Positions 43,890 to 53,169 are shown, numbered from the stretch's first letter. The stretch is 64,000 nt of DNA from Neobacillus massiliamazoniensis (GCF_001048695.1 NZ_CVRB01000006.1:62001-126000), one strand, 5' to 3'. Notes: generated from the letters alone by a model not told the origin. Numbers and translations: made by a program.

Positions 43890-44097
43890 CCTAGAATCTA
43901 ACATTGCATCCATAATTAATTGAAAATAGGATGATATATTCCACCTTAATCAGCGATTTCATTAAATCTAAATACATCCCCAAAACAATTACAAAAATGA
44001 GCTGGGCATTTATAGTTTTGACGTAATACATCTGTGTTTTTATATCAAGATCGCTTTGCTCTTTTTGTAAGAAATAACAAGGAAAGGATGTGAGTGA

Positions 44098-44766
44098 ATG
44101 AATCTAAAAGATCATATTGGAAAATATATTAAACTTGAGATATCAGGTAAGAAATTCTTAACCGGGATTCTGATTGAAATTGGCAGTGATTTGTGGGTGC
44201 TTTTCAACGGTATAGATTATCTATACATCCCGATCATCCATATTCAAAATTGGCAATTCATGAAACATGATGAAATTGATGAAATCACTTCGAATAACGA
44301 ACCAACTCCGATTTATAATCATAATGAAGAAATATCTTTAAGAAAAACTCTAACAGCAGCTAAAGGAATTTTCACCGAAATATATGTAACCAGTAATCAA
44401 ACACTGCATGGGTATATTATAAGCATTATGAATAACTACTTTGTCTTCTACTCCCCTATTTATAAAACAATGTTTATCTCCTTAAACCATTTAAAATGGT
44501 TAATACCGTATACCAATAACCAACGCCCATACGGATTGGGAAATGATAGTTTGCCGGTAAACCCGAGCAATATCACATTCGCAAGATCATTTGAAGTCCA
44601 AATTGATAAATTAACGGGTGAATTGATTATTTTTAATATTGGTGAAGATGAGAATGTCATAGGAAAAATCCAGGGAATCAAGAACAACTTCGTCGAACTC
44701 ATCACTGCTAAAGGAGACCCGGTATATGTAAACCTCCAGCAAATAAAAACCGTACACATGACCTAA
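44098..44766 (+). CDS. CotB/YwrJ-like coat-associated protein of three beta modules
   Basis: 222 residues consisting almost only of three CotB-type modules (about 1-58, 82-140, 160-222), each with the pattern G-x-ILIEIGSDLWVLF or an equivalent strand-turn-strand and a closing strand such as YIPIIHIQNW, FISLNHLKWL and YVNLQQIKTV. It lacks the charged tail of the upstream protein. In B. subtilis ywrJ, of similar size, lies beside cotB, so it may be that gene's counterpart. The start ATG has GGAAAGGATGTG upstream, and a terminator follows. Confidence 0.68.
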   Translation: MNLKDHIGKYIKLEISGKKFLTGILIEIGSDLWVLFNGIDYLYIPIIHIQNWQFMKHDEIDEITSNNEPTPIYNHNEEISLRKTLTAAKGIFTEIYVTSNQTLHGYIISIMNNYFVFYSPIYKTMFISLNHLKWLIPYTNNQRPYGLGNDSLPVNPSNITFARSFEVQIDKLTGELIIFNIGEDENVIGKIQGIKNNFVELITAKGDPVYVNLQQIKTVHMT

Positions 44767-44803
44767 AACACCCAGCGTAGACGCTTGGGTGTCTTCTTTT
44801 TGT
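44767..44803 (+). terminator. Intrinsic terminator ending the coat island
   Basis: Ten-bp stem ACACCCAGCG / CGCTTGGGTGT (one bulge) followed by a T-rich tail. Confidence 0.88.
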
Positions 44804-44827
44804 TACTTTTTTTGGTTTCTCTTCTTG

Positions 44828-44840
44828 GGTGTCAGGCACC
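44828..44840. repeat. GGTGTCAGGCACC dispersed intergenic word (first of at least seven)
   Basis: The near-palindrome GGTGTCAGGCACC occurs here and at 46090-46102, 49568-49580 (last base T), 55694-55706, 57945-57957 (one change, paired with an inverted copy at 57964-57976), 58451-58463 and 60243-60255 (one change). All are between genes. None was noticed left of 44.8 kb. Confidence 0.8.
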
Positions 44841-44896
44841 GTTCGTGGACGATTGTCTTTCAGGAGTGTACAGTCTTAAGTAGAGTGTACAAATTA

Positions 44897-44945
44897 AAAG
44901 GACTGAATGATGGAGCGTTTTTCCACTGATTCAGTCCTTGTTTTT
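44897..44945. terminator. Intrinsic terminator after the second nitronate monooxygenase gene
   Basis: Stem AAGGACTGAAT / ATTCAGTCCTT with a 20-base loop and T runs on both strands. Confidence 0.82.
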
Positions 44946-44946
44946 G

Positions 44947-46020
44947 TCAATCTTGATTACAAAATATTTCTATCTCATGTTTGATATTATCGATTAACTC
45001 CTTCACGGATTGTTTTTTTGCCAATCGTGGACTTTGACCTGCCCAAAGTGACATACATTCGATATTCCCTGCTTCTTTGGAAGCTTTTCTTATTCCATTT
45101 GTGAGTTCATTTTGAAGTGGATATTCCGGAAAAGAATCCTCAAAAGGTTTCATTACTTCAATAAAATGATTGTTGACACCTCTTGCTAGCTTTCCTGAAA
45201 AAGACTTGGTCAATACGACCTTATCTTCGGTTGATTGCATGATCGCATCTTTATGAAGAAGATTAGCGCCACTCTCATCGCAAACAAGAAAGGCGGTACC
45301 CATTTGTACACATTTTGCACCTAGGCATTTGGCAGCCATGACCCCTCTTCCATCCATAATCCCTCCAGCTGCTATGATCGGAATTCCAATATTGTCTGCA
45401 ACTTGGGGAATAAGCGATATTAAGCCAATAAGACTTTGCTCGGGGTCCCCTAAAAAGGTCCCGCGATGGCCACCCGATTCAACTCCCTGAACTACTACTG
45501 CATCCATTCCCGCCATTTCATTCATGATCGCTTCTTGGACTGATGTAGCTGTGCCAATAATCATAATTGACTTTTTCTTTAACTTTTCCATTAATTCTTG
45601 AGAGGGAATTCCAAACGTAGATGAACAAATTGAAATTTTTTCTTCCAAGATCACGTTAATTTGCCTATGAAAAGTTTCCATATCCCTATCATAGTTAGGC
45701 AGCTGCCTCGGAGGCTCAACTCCTAAATCACTTCGAATCGGCTCTAATAAAGAATTGGCCTTTTGCAGACTCTCATCATCTACGATGTATCTTGTTGGTA
45801 CAAATAAATTTACTCCAAAAGGTTTATCAGTCAGCTTTTTTACTTCTTGAATTTGTTGCTTCAACGCACTTGGACTCATATATCCAGCCCCAATCATTCC
45901 AAGTCCGCCTGCATTTGATACTGCGGAAACCAATGAAGAAGATGTAGGTCCGCCTGCCATCGGAGCCTGAATAATCGGTACCGAAATGTTTAAAACCCTC
46001 GTTAACTCATTTTTCCACAT
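44947..46020 (-). CDS. Nitronate monooxygenase family (class I-like)
   Basis: About 357 residues, an FMN-binding TIM barrel. VPIIQAPMAGGPTS opens the barrel, VVVQGVESGGHRG carries the catalytic His, and PIIAAGGIMDGRG with LGAKCVQMGTAF binds FMN phosphate. It oxidises nitronates such as propionate 3-nitronate. It differs from the gene at 13936 in its longer insertion near residues 85-125 and in lacking the four-Cys cluster. The start ATG at 46020 lies behind GTGGAGGGGTGG; an upstream frame start overlaps that site. Confidence 0.87.
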   Translation of the reverse strand: MWKNELTRVLNISVPIIQAPMAGGPTSSSLVSAVSNAGGLGMIGAGYMSPSALKQQIQEVKKLTDKPFGVNLFVPTRYIVDDESLQKANSLLEPIRSDLGVEPPRQLPNYDRDMETFHRQINVILEEKISICSSTFGIPSQELMEKLKKKSIMIIGTATSVQEAIMNEMAGMDAVVVQGVESGGHRGTFLGDPEQSLIGLISLIPQVADNIGIPIIAAGGIMDGRGVMAAKCLGAKCVQMGTAFLVCDESGANLLHKDAIMQSTEDKVVLTKSFSGKLARGVNNHFIEVMKPFEDSFPEYPLQNELTNGIRKASKEAGNIECMSLWAGQSPRLAKKQSVKELIDNIKHEIEIFCNQD

Positions 46021-46137
46021 GTTTATGAACCACCCCTCCACCAAACCATTTATCCATTCTTTTTTCTATATCTAATATACCAAAAACTTGGTGTCAGGCA
46101 CCACTCGTGTACATTTGTACGCGTGGGGTGTACAAAA

Positions 46138-46166
46138 AAAAAGAGGTGACAAAATCGTCACCCCTG
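46138..46166 (-). terminator. Intrinsic terminator of the DHA2 pump gene
   Basis: Stem GGGTGAC / GTCACC(T) with a six-base loop and a nine-base T run on the minus strand. Confidence 0.88.
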
Positions 46167-46170
46167 TTTG

Positions 46171-47712
46171 TTAGTTTTCTGCTAATTTATTTACAACCTG
46201 TTGATCAGCCTTCTTGGCATTGATAGGATCTTCTGCTTGTTTTGAACGCTTAATAAAAAATGCAAGAATAAGTGCTACACATGCGATACCTACAGATATA
46301 AGGAAGGCATCATTAATCCCTTCGAGCATTGCCTTCATCGCAATTTGATGCTTCATTTCAGCGATGACTTGCGGAGATGGTTGCTGTGTCAGATGTTGAT
46401 TTTTCATATGTTCCATTGCAGCTGCAGCTAAATCAGAAGCATGTGTTTTCGTTCGAGTAGACATAATCGTGATTAACAGTGCTGAGCCTATAGCACCTGA
46501 AATCTGCTGTAATGTATTGTTCATCGCTGTTCCGTGTGGATAAAAACGCGCTGGCAATTGGTTTAGCCCATTTGTCATAACTGGCATCATAACCATTGAC
46601 ATTCCAAACATCCGTGCAGAATACAAAAGCATTAAGTGCGTATAGGAAGTAGTAAGGGTTAATTTGCTGAAAAAATATGTCGTTAATACGATAATGGATA
46701 GCCCAGTGACCGCTAAAATTCGACCACCAAACTTGTCAAATAATTTACCTGTAATCGGAGACATAATCCCCATCAAAATGGCTCCTGGTAACAGTAATAA
46801 CCCGGAATGCATTGGAGAAATTCCGCGAATATTTTGCACATATAGCGGTAAAAGCAGCATTGCCGAGAACATAGCCATAGAGATAACAATCGAAATCGCT
46901 GAAGATAATGCATACATAGGATATTTGTAAATCCTGAATTCAAGCATTGGTTTTTCAAGCTTTAACTGTCGTAAAATAAACAAGATTAACGAAACGGCAC
47001 CAACACTAATCGTGCCATACACTTCCGGGCTGCCCCAACCTTTGTTCCCTGCAGAACTAAAGCCATACAACAAACCGCCGAAAGCTACACTTGATAAAAG
47101 AAGTGACAGTAAATCGAGACGAATATCATTTTTTGCCTTTTTATCTTTTAGTAAGAAAAAGCCAATAATAAGAACGATGAGTGCAATCGGTGAAACAAGA
47201 TGGAATAAAATTCTCCAATCGTAATGTTCAATAAGATAGCCTGATAATGTAGGACCAATAGCTGGAGCAAAAATGAATACTAAACCAAATAACCCCATTG
47301 CCGCTCCCCTTTTTTCAGGCGGGAAGCTAGTTAACATTACATTCATTAACAACGGCATCATAATCGCAGATCCGGAAGCCTGAATCATTCTCGCCACTAA
47401 TAAAACCGTAAACGAAGGCGCAAATCCTGCTAAAAGAGTACCGACAGAAAATAAACTGATTGCGGTAAGAAATAGCCTTCTTACCGAATATTTTTGAATT
47501 AAAAATGCTGTAGTCGGGATCATGATTCCGTTTACGAGCATATAACCTGTTGAGAGCCATTGAACGGTTGATGCGGATTCTTTTAAATCCTTCATTATTG
47601 ATGGCAAAGCAACATTTAAAAGTGTTTCGTTTAGCATTGATACAAAAGCCCCGATCATGAGAATGGCTATAATCCCATACGGTGGACGATTATTCTTAAT
47701 GGAATGTTCCAT
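46171..47712 (-). CDS. DHA2-family MFS multidrug efflux pump
   Basis: 513 residues, 14 helices, EmrB/LmrB-like. The helix-1 motif MLNETLLNVALPSIM is at about 20-34, motif C appears around FAPAIGPTLSGYLIE, and a Met/Gln-rich extracytoplasmic loop lies between helices 13 and 14 (about 415-455). It is transcribed divergently from a TetR regulator with operator-like repeats between them. It has no HlyD-family partner, unlike the pump at 9032. Confidence 0.9.
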   Translation of the reverse strand: MEHSIKNNRPPYGIIAILMIGAFVSMLNETLLNVALPSIMKDLKESASTVQWLSTGYMLVNGIMIPTTAFLIQKYSVRRLFLTAISLFSVGTLLAGFAPSFTVLLVARMIQASGSAIMMPLLMNVMLTSFPPEKRGAAMGLFGLVFIFAPAIGPTLSGYLIEHYDWRILFHLVSPIALIVLIIGFFLLKDKKAKNDIRLDLLSLLLSSVAFGGLLYGFSSAGNKGWGSPEVYGTISVGAVSLILFILRQLKLEKPMLEFRIYKYPMYALSSAISIVISMAMFSAMLLLPLYVQNIRGISPMHSGLLLLPGAILMGIMSPITGKLFDKFGGRILAVTGLSIIVLTTYFFSKLTLTTSYTHLMLLYSARMFGMSMVMMPVMTNGLNQLPARFYPHGTAMNNTLQQISGAIGSALLITIMSTRTKTHASDLAAAAMEHMKNQHLTQQPSPQVIAEMKHQIAMKAMLEGINDAFLISVGIACVALILAFFIKRSKQAEDPINAKKADQQVVNKLAEN

Positions 47713-47730
47713 TGTATTTCCCCCTTAAAC

Positions 47731-47803
47731 TGGTAGTTCATTTTTTTGTACCTTGATTACGCATAAACACTATATTATACCTCCAGTTCATTTTTGGCAA
47801 CAA
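47731..47803 (-). promoter_or_regulatory. Promoter of the DHA2 pump with paired operator-like words
   Basis: On the minus strand TTGTTG and TATAAT are separated by 18 bases, a strong vegetative promoter. The word AAAAATGAACTGG lies in its spacer and AAAAAATGAACTACC occurs again 50 bp downstream between promoter and start codon. These direct repeats are good candidates for binding of the divergent TetR protein; occupancy of the spacer copy would block RNA polymerase. Confidence 0.6.
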
Positions 47804-47888
47804 ATAAATATCTGGTAATAGAGGGTTTGTATAATTGCGAATAATAAAGTACAATAATTTTGTACAGGTAGTCTAAAGAGGATTTAAG

Positions 47889-48767
47889 GTGAATGTTATG
47901 AACGATCGCAAGCAGCATGTAATAAATAAAGCACATCAATTGTTTATCGACAAAGGCTTTCAAGCCACTTCTATACAAGATATTCTAGAATATAGTGGAA
48001 TTTCGAAAGGCACATTTTACAATTATTTTTCATCAAAAAGTGAATTACTAATTGCTATTTTTAAATCCCTCAACAAGGAAATAGAAAAGGACCGCAATGA
48101 GGTATTAATTGGACATAATCGTTCAGACATTGAGATTTTTATCAAACAGATTGAAATTCAGATGAATTCCAATCGAAAATATAAATTAATCTCCTTGTTT
48201 GAAGAAGTTTTTTTATCAAATGATGATACATTAAAGGAATTTATGAAGAGGACACATTTTATGCAGCTTCGTTGGACTTTTAATCGATTTATTGATATTT
48301 TTGGCGAAGAGAAAAAACCATACCTATTGGACTGCGCGATTATGTTTATGGGAATTTTACAACTTAATCTCCATTACCACTTTATTGAAAAAGAATGTCC
48401 TGTTGATATTTCAAAGGTAATCCGCTATAGTGTCAATCGTATTACCCATTTGGTGGAAGAAGTAGCTGCAGAAGGTTCACAACTCCGTGACCCGGAAATT
48501 TTAGAAAAATGGTTACCAGAAAAATCGGACCTTGCCTTTCAGAAAAAACTTTATTCAACCATTCTATCCCTAAAGAAAACATTGGTTCATCATAAAGAAC
48601 AAGAAAAATTTATGGAGCTGCTCGACTTTATTCAAGAAGAATTATTACATGCAAAAGAGCCGCGAAAATTCCTTATCCAAAGCGCAATCTCAGCCTTACA
48701 AGAAAATCAGGAGGATACTTGGCAAAAAGAACTCCATAAACTAGAACGACTAATAGGCGACTTTTAA
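47889..48767 (+). CDS. TetR/AcrR-family transcriptional repressor
   Basis: 292 residues. The N-terminal helix-turn-helix spans about 10-56, with DKGFQATSIQDILEYSGISK and GTFYNYFSSKSELL, the standard TetR signature. The ligand-binding part is long (about 230 residues against 140-150 usual), with an additional helical C-terminal section. It is divergent from the DHA2 pump and most likely represses it until a drug binds. The start is GTG at 47889 or ATG at 47898; both have plausible ribosome sites. Confidence 0.9.
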   Translation: MNVMNDRKQHVINKAHQLFIDKGFQATSIQDILEYSGISKGTFYNYFSSKSELLIAIFKSLNKEIEKDRNEVLIGHNRSDIEIFIKQIEIQMNSNRKYKLISLFEEVFLSNDDTLKEFMKRTHFMQLRWTFNRFIDIFGEEKKPYLLDCAIMFMGILQLNLHYHFIEKECPVDISKVIRYSVNRITHLVEEVAAEGSQLRDPEILEKWLPEKSDLAFQKKLYSTILSLKKTLVHHKEQEKFMELLDFIQEELLHAKEPRKFLIQSAISALQENQEDTWQKELHKLERLIGDF

Positions 48768-48969
48768 CAGATTTGACGAACATATATACTTTGGAAAAAA
48801 ATACGACTTATCGACAAACAGTTGGAAAACGTCTAAATACTAGTTTCAGAAGAATTTATGGCGATGGAAAACGTCAAATGGTTGAAAACCAAGTAAATCC
48901 TTTTGTTAGTGATAAAGATTTTACAATGTTAAAGGAATGTTTGAAATGTAGCATTTTCATAAATTAAAT

Positions 48970-48998
48970 AAAGAAGCTCGCGGTCAGCGAGCTTCTTT
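48970..48998. terminator. Bidirectional intrinsic terminator
   Basis: Perfect stem AAGAAGCTCGC / GCGAGCTTCTT with a five-base loop, between the convergent TetR and thioesterase genes (about 200 bp of non-coding DNA precede it). Confidence 0.9.
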
Positions 48999-49013
48999 TG
49001 CATGATTTAAATC

Positions 49014-49496
49014 TTATTTTATAAAAGTACTTGGCATAACGACTGCGACAACTTCTCCACGAGCACATAGCTCCCCATCGGCGTATACCTCTGTTTCCAC
49101 TTTCCACTTTTTCGGGTGAATCTCATGCACTGTTCCAAGCGCTTTTAACGCTACGCCATGTGGAGTTGGTTTAACAAAATCGACCTTTAACGAAGCGGTT
49201 ACGAAACGGGGTGGTTCAGCTCCTTCACCCACGTCATGACCATTCTTTCGATGGAGTGCAAGAGATGCTGAGCCTGTCCCGTGACAATCAACAAATGACG
49301 CAATTAGACCACCGTAAACAAAGCCAGGTAAAGCCAAATGCTCCGGTTTAGGTGTAAATATTGTCATCGTTTGCTCCCCATGCCAGCCAGTTCGAAAATG
49401 GTGCCCCTTCTCATTCAAACGACCACAACCATAACACCACGCAAAATCATCTGGATATTCATCTTGAATAGCTTTATGTACTATAATCTCCACCAC
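49014..49496 (-). CDS. PaaI-family hotdog-fold acyl-CoA thioesterase
   Basis: 160 residues, single hotdog domain. The conserved GFVYGGLIASFVDCHGTGSA (about 58-77) holds the catalytic Asp region, and the strand FVTASLKVDFVKPTP follows. An N-terminal CYGCG pair of cysteines precedes the fold. It hydrolyses acyl- or aryl-acyl-CoA; the substrate is unknown. The start is one of two adjacent GTG codons behind GGGGGAG. Confidence 0.82.
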   Translation of the reverse strand: MVEIIVHKAIQDEYPDDFAWCYGCGRLNEKGHHFRTGWHGEQTMTIFTPKPEHLALPGFVYGGLIASFVDCHGTGSASLALHRKNGHDVGEGAEPPRFVTASLKVDFVKPTPHGVALKALGTVHEIHPKKWKVETEVYADGELCARGEVVAVVMPSTFIK

Positions 49497-49671
49497 TACT
49501 CCCCCTTTGTCAGAATTATTATAACATACAGACGAAAAAAAATGTCGTCTATTGCTAACTTCTATTTGGTGTCAGGCACTGCAAGATAGGACATTCAAGG
49601 TAATAAGTATAGTTCGAGCCTATTTCGAATCAAAATGGAAAAAAATTCAAGAAACTAAACACTTGTATCAG

Positions 49672-49699
49672 ACATGAAGTTACTTGTCTTCATATCATA
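49672..49699 (+). promoter_or_regulatory. Sigma-K-like promoter of the Arg-rich repeat gene
   Basis: ACA, 16 bases, then CATATCATA, an exact match to CATAnnnTA. It lies about 60 bp before the start codon. Confidence 0.45.
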
Positions 49700-49759
49700 T
49701 ATAACTGAAAGATACCAAAAAGTCTTTCAAATTTTTATGAATAATAAGGAGGGTTTTTA

Positions 49760-50182
49760 ATGAGTCTTTATTCACCATTAGATATCATTGAGGCTGTGGA
49801 GGGGATTAACGATTTAGGAATAAGAGGATTTATGGATTCGGATCCAGGCTCTGGTCGTACTCGCCGTCGTACCTCTCGCCGTCGCACCTCTCGCCGTCGC
49901 ACATCTCGCCGTCGTACTTCTCGCCGTCGTACTTCTCGTCGTCGCACAACTCGCTGCACACTTCGTTGCACTCGCCGTCGCACTCGCCGTTCCCGCAAAT
50001 GCACACTTCGTTGCACTCGCCGTCGCACTCGCCGTTCCCGCAAATGCACACTTCGTTGCACTCGCCGTCGTACTTCTCGTCGTCGTACTCGCCGTTCCCG
50101 TAAATGCACACTTCGTTGCACTCGTCGTCGTACTACTCGTCGTCGTTCAACTCGCCGTCGCTCACGTCGACGGGGCTGCTAG
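49760..50182 (+). CDS. Arg-rich repeat protein, probable CotG-like or protamine-like spore protein
   Basis: 140 residues. A normal-looking N-terminus (MSLYSPLDIIEAVEGINDLG, then IRGFMDSDPGSG) leads into about 105 residues of extremely basic repeats. These are TSRRR units (15 bp) followed by a longer CTLRCTRRRTRRSRK unit, ending RRRGC. About half of the repeat part is Arg, with evenly spaced Cys, Thr and Ser. The ribosome site AAGGAGGG and a sigma-K-like promoter support expression in the sporulating mother cell. It resembles CotG-like proteins in design but is not next to a cotH; a DNA-binding role cannot be excluded. High G+C and low complexity come from the repeats. Confidence 0.7.
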   Translation: MSLYSPLDIIEAVEGINDLGIRGFMDSDPGSGRTRRRTSRRRTSRRRTSRRRTSRRRTSRRRTTRCTLRCTRRRTRRSRKCTLRCTRRRTRRSRKCTLRCTRRRTSRRRTRRSRKCTLRCTRRRTTRRRSTRRRSRRRGC

Positions 50183-50188
50183 GCGCTC

Positions 50189-50214
50189 CGCCGAAAAACT
50201 CGCGTTTTTCGGCG
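50189..50214 (+). terminator. Hairpin after the Arg-rich gene
   Basis: Ten-bp perfect stem CGCCGAAAAA / TTTTTCGGCG with a six-base loop, seven bases past the stop codon. It lacks a T tail, so it may protect the 3' end or act as a weak terminator. It is part of a 75-bp stretch that on the minus strand starts ATTGTCTAGCTCCA, like the repeat at 21722. Confidence 0.6.
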
Positions 50215-50295
50215 TGCGAGGCATCGCTTTCGAAGCTTACTCTTATGGAGCTAGACAATCCTTAAAGTCAAAATTTTTACTTTCTAATCAAATAA

Positions 50296-50330
50296 AAACA
50301 AGCATCAGTGCAAAAACTGATGCTTGTTTT
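50296..50330. terminator. Bidirectional intrinsic terminator of adhE
   Basis: Fourteen-bp perfect stem AAAACAAGCATCAG / CTGATGCTTGTTTT around an eight-base loop. Confidence 0.92.
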
Positions 50331-50363
50331 CCTTTTTGCTTTTATTATCCAAATAATTTTGGA

Positions 50364-52967
50364 TTAAACACCTTTATAAGCTAAGCGATAAATTTCAGCT
50401 AATTCCGTTACGAGTGGAAGCTTCGGATTAGCAGTTGTACATTGATCTTCAAAGGCCCGATCTGCTAAATAGTCGACTTTGCTTTCGAATTGAGCTTTAT
50501 CGATATTGTTTGCTTGAAGGCTCATTGGTACGTCAAGTTCTTTTGCCAATTTGATAATGGCTTGAACAAGACTTTCTACGCCTTCAGCAGTTGTTTTTGC
50601 TGGGAGACCAAGCGTTCTTGCAATTTCCGCATACCGTTTATCAGCTTTAAAATGGTTATATTTAGGGAATGCCGTGAACTTTTCTGGTTTCGTAGCATTA
50701 TAACGAATAACATGTGGCAGAAGAACTGCGTTTGCACGTCCATGAGCGATATGGAATTCCGCTCCTAATTTATGCGCAAGGCTGTGGTTAATGCCTAGGA
50801 ACGCATTGGCAAAGGCCATACCGGCAATTGTTGAAGCATTGTGCATTTTCTCACGAGCTTCTTCATCACTTCCATTTTTATAAGCTTTTGGTAGATACTC
50901 AAATACAAGCTGAATAGATCTCATTGCTAGACCATCTGTAAAGTCATTTGCCATACAAGAAACATAGGCTTCAATCGCATGTGTCAAGACGTCCAAACCT
51001 GTATCAGCAGTTATATGTTTAGGAACCGTCATAACAAATTGCGGGTCAATAATCGCCACATCCGGAGTCAATTCATAGTCCGCAAGTGGGTATTTTACAT
51101 TAGCTGCTTTATCAGTAATAACAGAGAAAGATGTTACCTCTGAACCTGTACCAGAAGTAGTAGGAATCGCTACGAATTGTGCTTTTGTACCAAGATGAGG
51201 GTATTTGACAATCCGTTTACGAATATCTAGGAACTTCTGCTTTAATCCAAAGAAATCTGCTTCTGGATGTTCATAGAACAACCACATACCTTTGGCGGCA
51301 TCCATTGCAGAACCTCCGCCAAGTGCGATGATGACATCTGGCTGGAATTTAGCCATCATTTCTGCACCCTTCATTACGGTTTCGATAGATGGATCTGGTT
51401 CAACTTCTGAGAAAATTTCACAGTGCACATAATCTGGACGTTTACGTAAATAATATAATACTTTATCTACATATCCCAATTTCACCATGCCAGGATCTGT
51501 TACAATGAATGCTTTCGAAATTTTTGGCATTTTAGCTAGATACTGAGTTGAATTCTTTTCAAAATAAATTTTAGATGGAACTTTGAACCATTGCATGTTC
51601 ACGTTTCTCTTCGCAACCTTTTTAATATTGATTAGATGTATAGCTCCAACGTTAGTAGAAACAGAGTTTCCGCCATAAGTACCACAGCCAAGTGTTAATG
51701 ATGGAATATAAGCATTATAGATATCACCAATAGCACCTTGTGATGATGGAGCATTCACGATAATACGTCCTGCTTTCATACGTAAGCCATATGCCTTGAT
51801 TGCTTCATCACTTGTAGTGTGAATAACTGCAGAGTGGCCTAGACCGCCAAATTCAAGCATTTCTTCTGCTCTATTTAAACCTTCCTCTAAACCATTCACT
51901 TTGTAGCAAGCTAAAACTGGGCTTAATTTTTCCCTTGATAGTGGATATGCTGGACCAACACCTTTTAATTCCGCTACTAAAATCTTCGTGCCTTCGGGAA
52001 CCGTTACGCCGGCCATTTGAGCGATTTTATAGGCAGCCATCCCAACAATAGCAGCATTTACTGCACAAGATTGTTCGTTGATGACAAGTTTTTCAACCTT
52101 TTGTCTTTCTTCCTCATTTAAGAAATAGCAGTTATTTGCTTTCATTTCATCTTTAACATCTTGGTAAACTTCTTTATCAATAATGACTGCTTGCTCAGAA
52201 GCACAAATCATTCCATTATCAAAAGTTTTAGATAGAATTAAATCATTTACTGCTTGTTTAAGATTAGCTGTTTTTTCAATGTAGCATGGAACATTTCCTG
52301 GTCCTACGCCAAGTGCTGGTTTTCCTGAGCTATAGGCGGATTTAACCATTCCGGCACCACCAGTAGCAAGGATGAGTGAAATTTTAGGATGGTTCATCAA
52401 AGCTTGAGTTGCTTCAAGTGATGGTGTTTCAATCCATTGAATACAATTTTCAGGAGCTCCTGCTTTAATAGCTGCATCTCTAAGTACCCTAGCTGCTTCA
52501 CTGCTGCTTTTTTGTGCAGATGGATGGAAAGCAAATACGATTGGGTTTCTTGTTTTAATGGAAATCAATGATTTAAACATTGTTGTAGATGTAGGATTCG
52601 TTACTGGAGTTACCCCTGCAACAACACCAACCGGCTCAGCAATTTCCATAATTCCTTCTAATTCGTTTTCATTAATTACGCCAACTGTTTTGTTGTATTT
52701 AATATTGTGATAAACATATTCTGTAGCGAACATGTTTTTAATAATCTTATCTTCGTAAACTCCTCTTTTGGTTTCTTCAACGGCAAGCTTTGCAAGCTGC
52801 ATATGTTGATCCAAACCGGCTAACGCCATTTGTTTAACAATTTCATCAACACTTTCTTGGTCAAAGCTGCGAAATTCTTTTAGCGCCTTCAAACCATTCT
52901 CAACTAAACGATCAACCATTTCATTGACATTTTGTTTTTGTTTAACTACTTTTTGTTCTACAGTCAT
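50364..52967 (-). CDS. adhE: Bifunctional acetaldehyde-CoA/alcohol dehydrogenase
   Basis: 867 residues. The N-terminal half (to about 440) is the CoA-acylating aldehyde dehydrogenase with catalytic Cys255 in FDNGMICASEQ. The C-terminal half (from about 455) is the iron-dependent alcohol dehydrogenase, with the NAD site GGGSAMDAAKG and iron ligands in DVLTHAIEAY, NHSLAHKLGAEFHIAHG and RANAVLLPHV. It converts acetyl-CoA to ethanol with two NADH, regenerating NAD under low oxygen, and assembles into spirosomes. The start ATG at 52967 is behind GGAGGG; the ATG at 52982 overlaps that site. cre-like words lie about 200 bp upstream. Confidence 0.96.
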   Translation of the reverse strand: MTVEQKVVKQKQNVNEMVDRLVENGLKALKEFRSFDQESVDEIVKQMALAGLDQHMQLAKLAVEETKRGVYEDKIIKNMFATEYVYHNIKYNKTVGVINENELEGIMEIAEPVGVVAGVTPVTNPTSTTMFKSLISIKTRNPIVFAFHPSAQKSSSEAARVLRDAAIKAGAPENCIQWIETPSLEATQALMNHPKISLILATGGAGMVKSAYSSGKPALGVGPGNVPCYIEKTANLKQAVNDLILSKTFDNGMICASEQAVIIDKEVYQDVKDEMKANNCYFLNEEERQKVEKLVINEQSCAVNAAIVGMAAYKIAQMAGVTVPEGTKILVAELKGVGPAYPLSREKLSPVLACYKVNGLEEGLNRAEEMLEFGGLGHSAVIHTTSDEAIKAYGLRMKAGRIIVNAPSSQGAIGDIYNAYIPSLTLGCGTYGGNSVSTNVGAIHLINIKKVAKRNVNMQWFKVPSKIYFEKNSTQYLAKMPKISKAFIVTDPGMVKLGYVDKVLYYLRKRPDYVHCEIFSEVEPDPSIETVMKGAEMMAKFQPDVIIALGGGSAMDAAKGMWLFYEHPEADFFGLKQKFLDIRKRIVKYPHLGTKAQFVAIPTTSGTGSEVTSFSVITDKAANVKYPLADYELTPDVAIIDPQFVMTVPKHITADTGLDVLTHAIEAYVSCMANDFTDGLAMRSIQLVFEYLPKAYKNGSDEEAREKMHNASTIAGMAFANAFLGINHSLAHKLGAEFHIAHGRANAVLLPHVIRYNATKPEKFTAFPKYNHFKADKRYAEIARTLGLPAKTTAEGVESLVQAIIKLAKELDVPMSLQANNIDKAQFESKVDYLADRAFEDQCTTANPKLPLVTELAEIYRLAYKGV

Positions 52968-53155
52968 TGTATTTCCCTCCATGTGTATTTTGGGGTAATG
53001 ATTGAATGCAATGCTTATTTATAAAAAGGATTTTTGGGGATTTTTTCATTCCTTTATCCTTTATGCTCACATGATAGCATGGAAATTTGGCGATAAGTAT
53101 GTGAAATATTGAACATTCTATGAATCTAATATGTACACTTTGTTAATAGTATTAT

Positions 53156-53169
53156 TTAAAGCGCTTTCA
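53156..53169. promoter_or_regulatory. Candidate catabolite-responsive element upstream of adhE
   Basis: TTAAAGCGCTTTCA, read on the minus strand as TGAAAGCGCTTTAA, fits the CcpA cre pattern except for the final CA. A second word, TGACAGCGCTTTAA, lies at 53232-53245. They flank the proline dehydrogenase terminator and lie about 190 and 265 bp from the adhE start. Confidence 0.35.

Noticed and set aside
48773..48967. 64-residue open frame after the TetR gene
   Set aside because: TTG start without a ribosome site, six bases after the TetR stop, and no recognisable protein features. Judged non-coding.
49768..50121. Minus-strand frames opposite the Arg-rich repeat gene
   Set aside because: Mirror artefacts of the CGT/CGC-rich tandem repeat, with no ribosome site and no natural N-terminus.
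53101..53120. Rex operator upstream of adhE
   Set aside because: TGTGAAATATTGAACA has a good left half but the right half does not match TTCACA.
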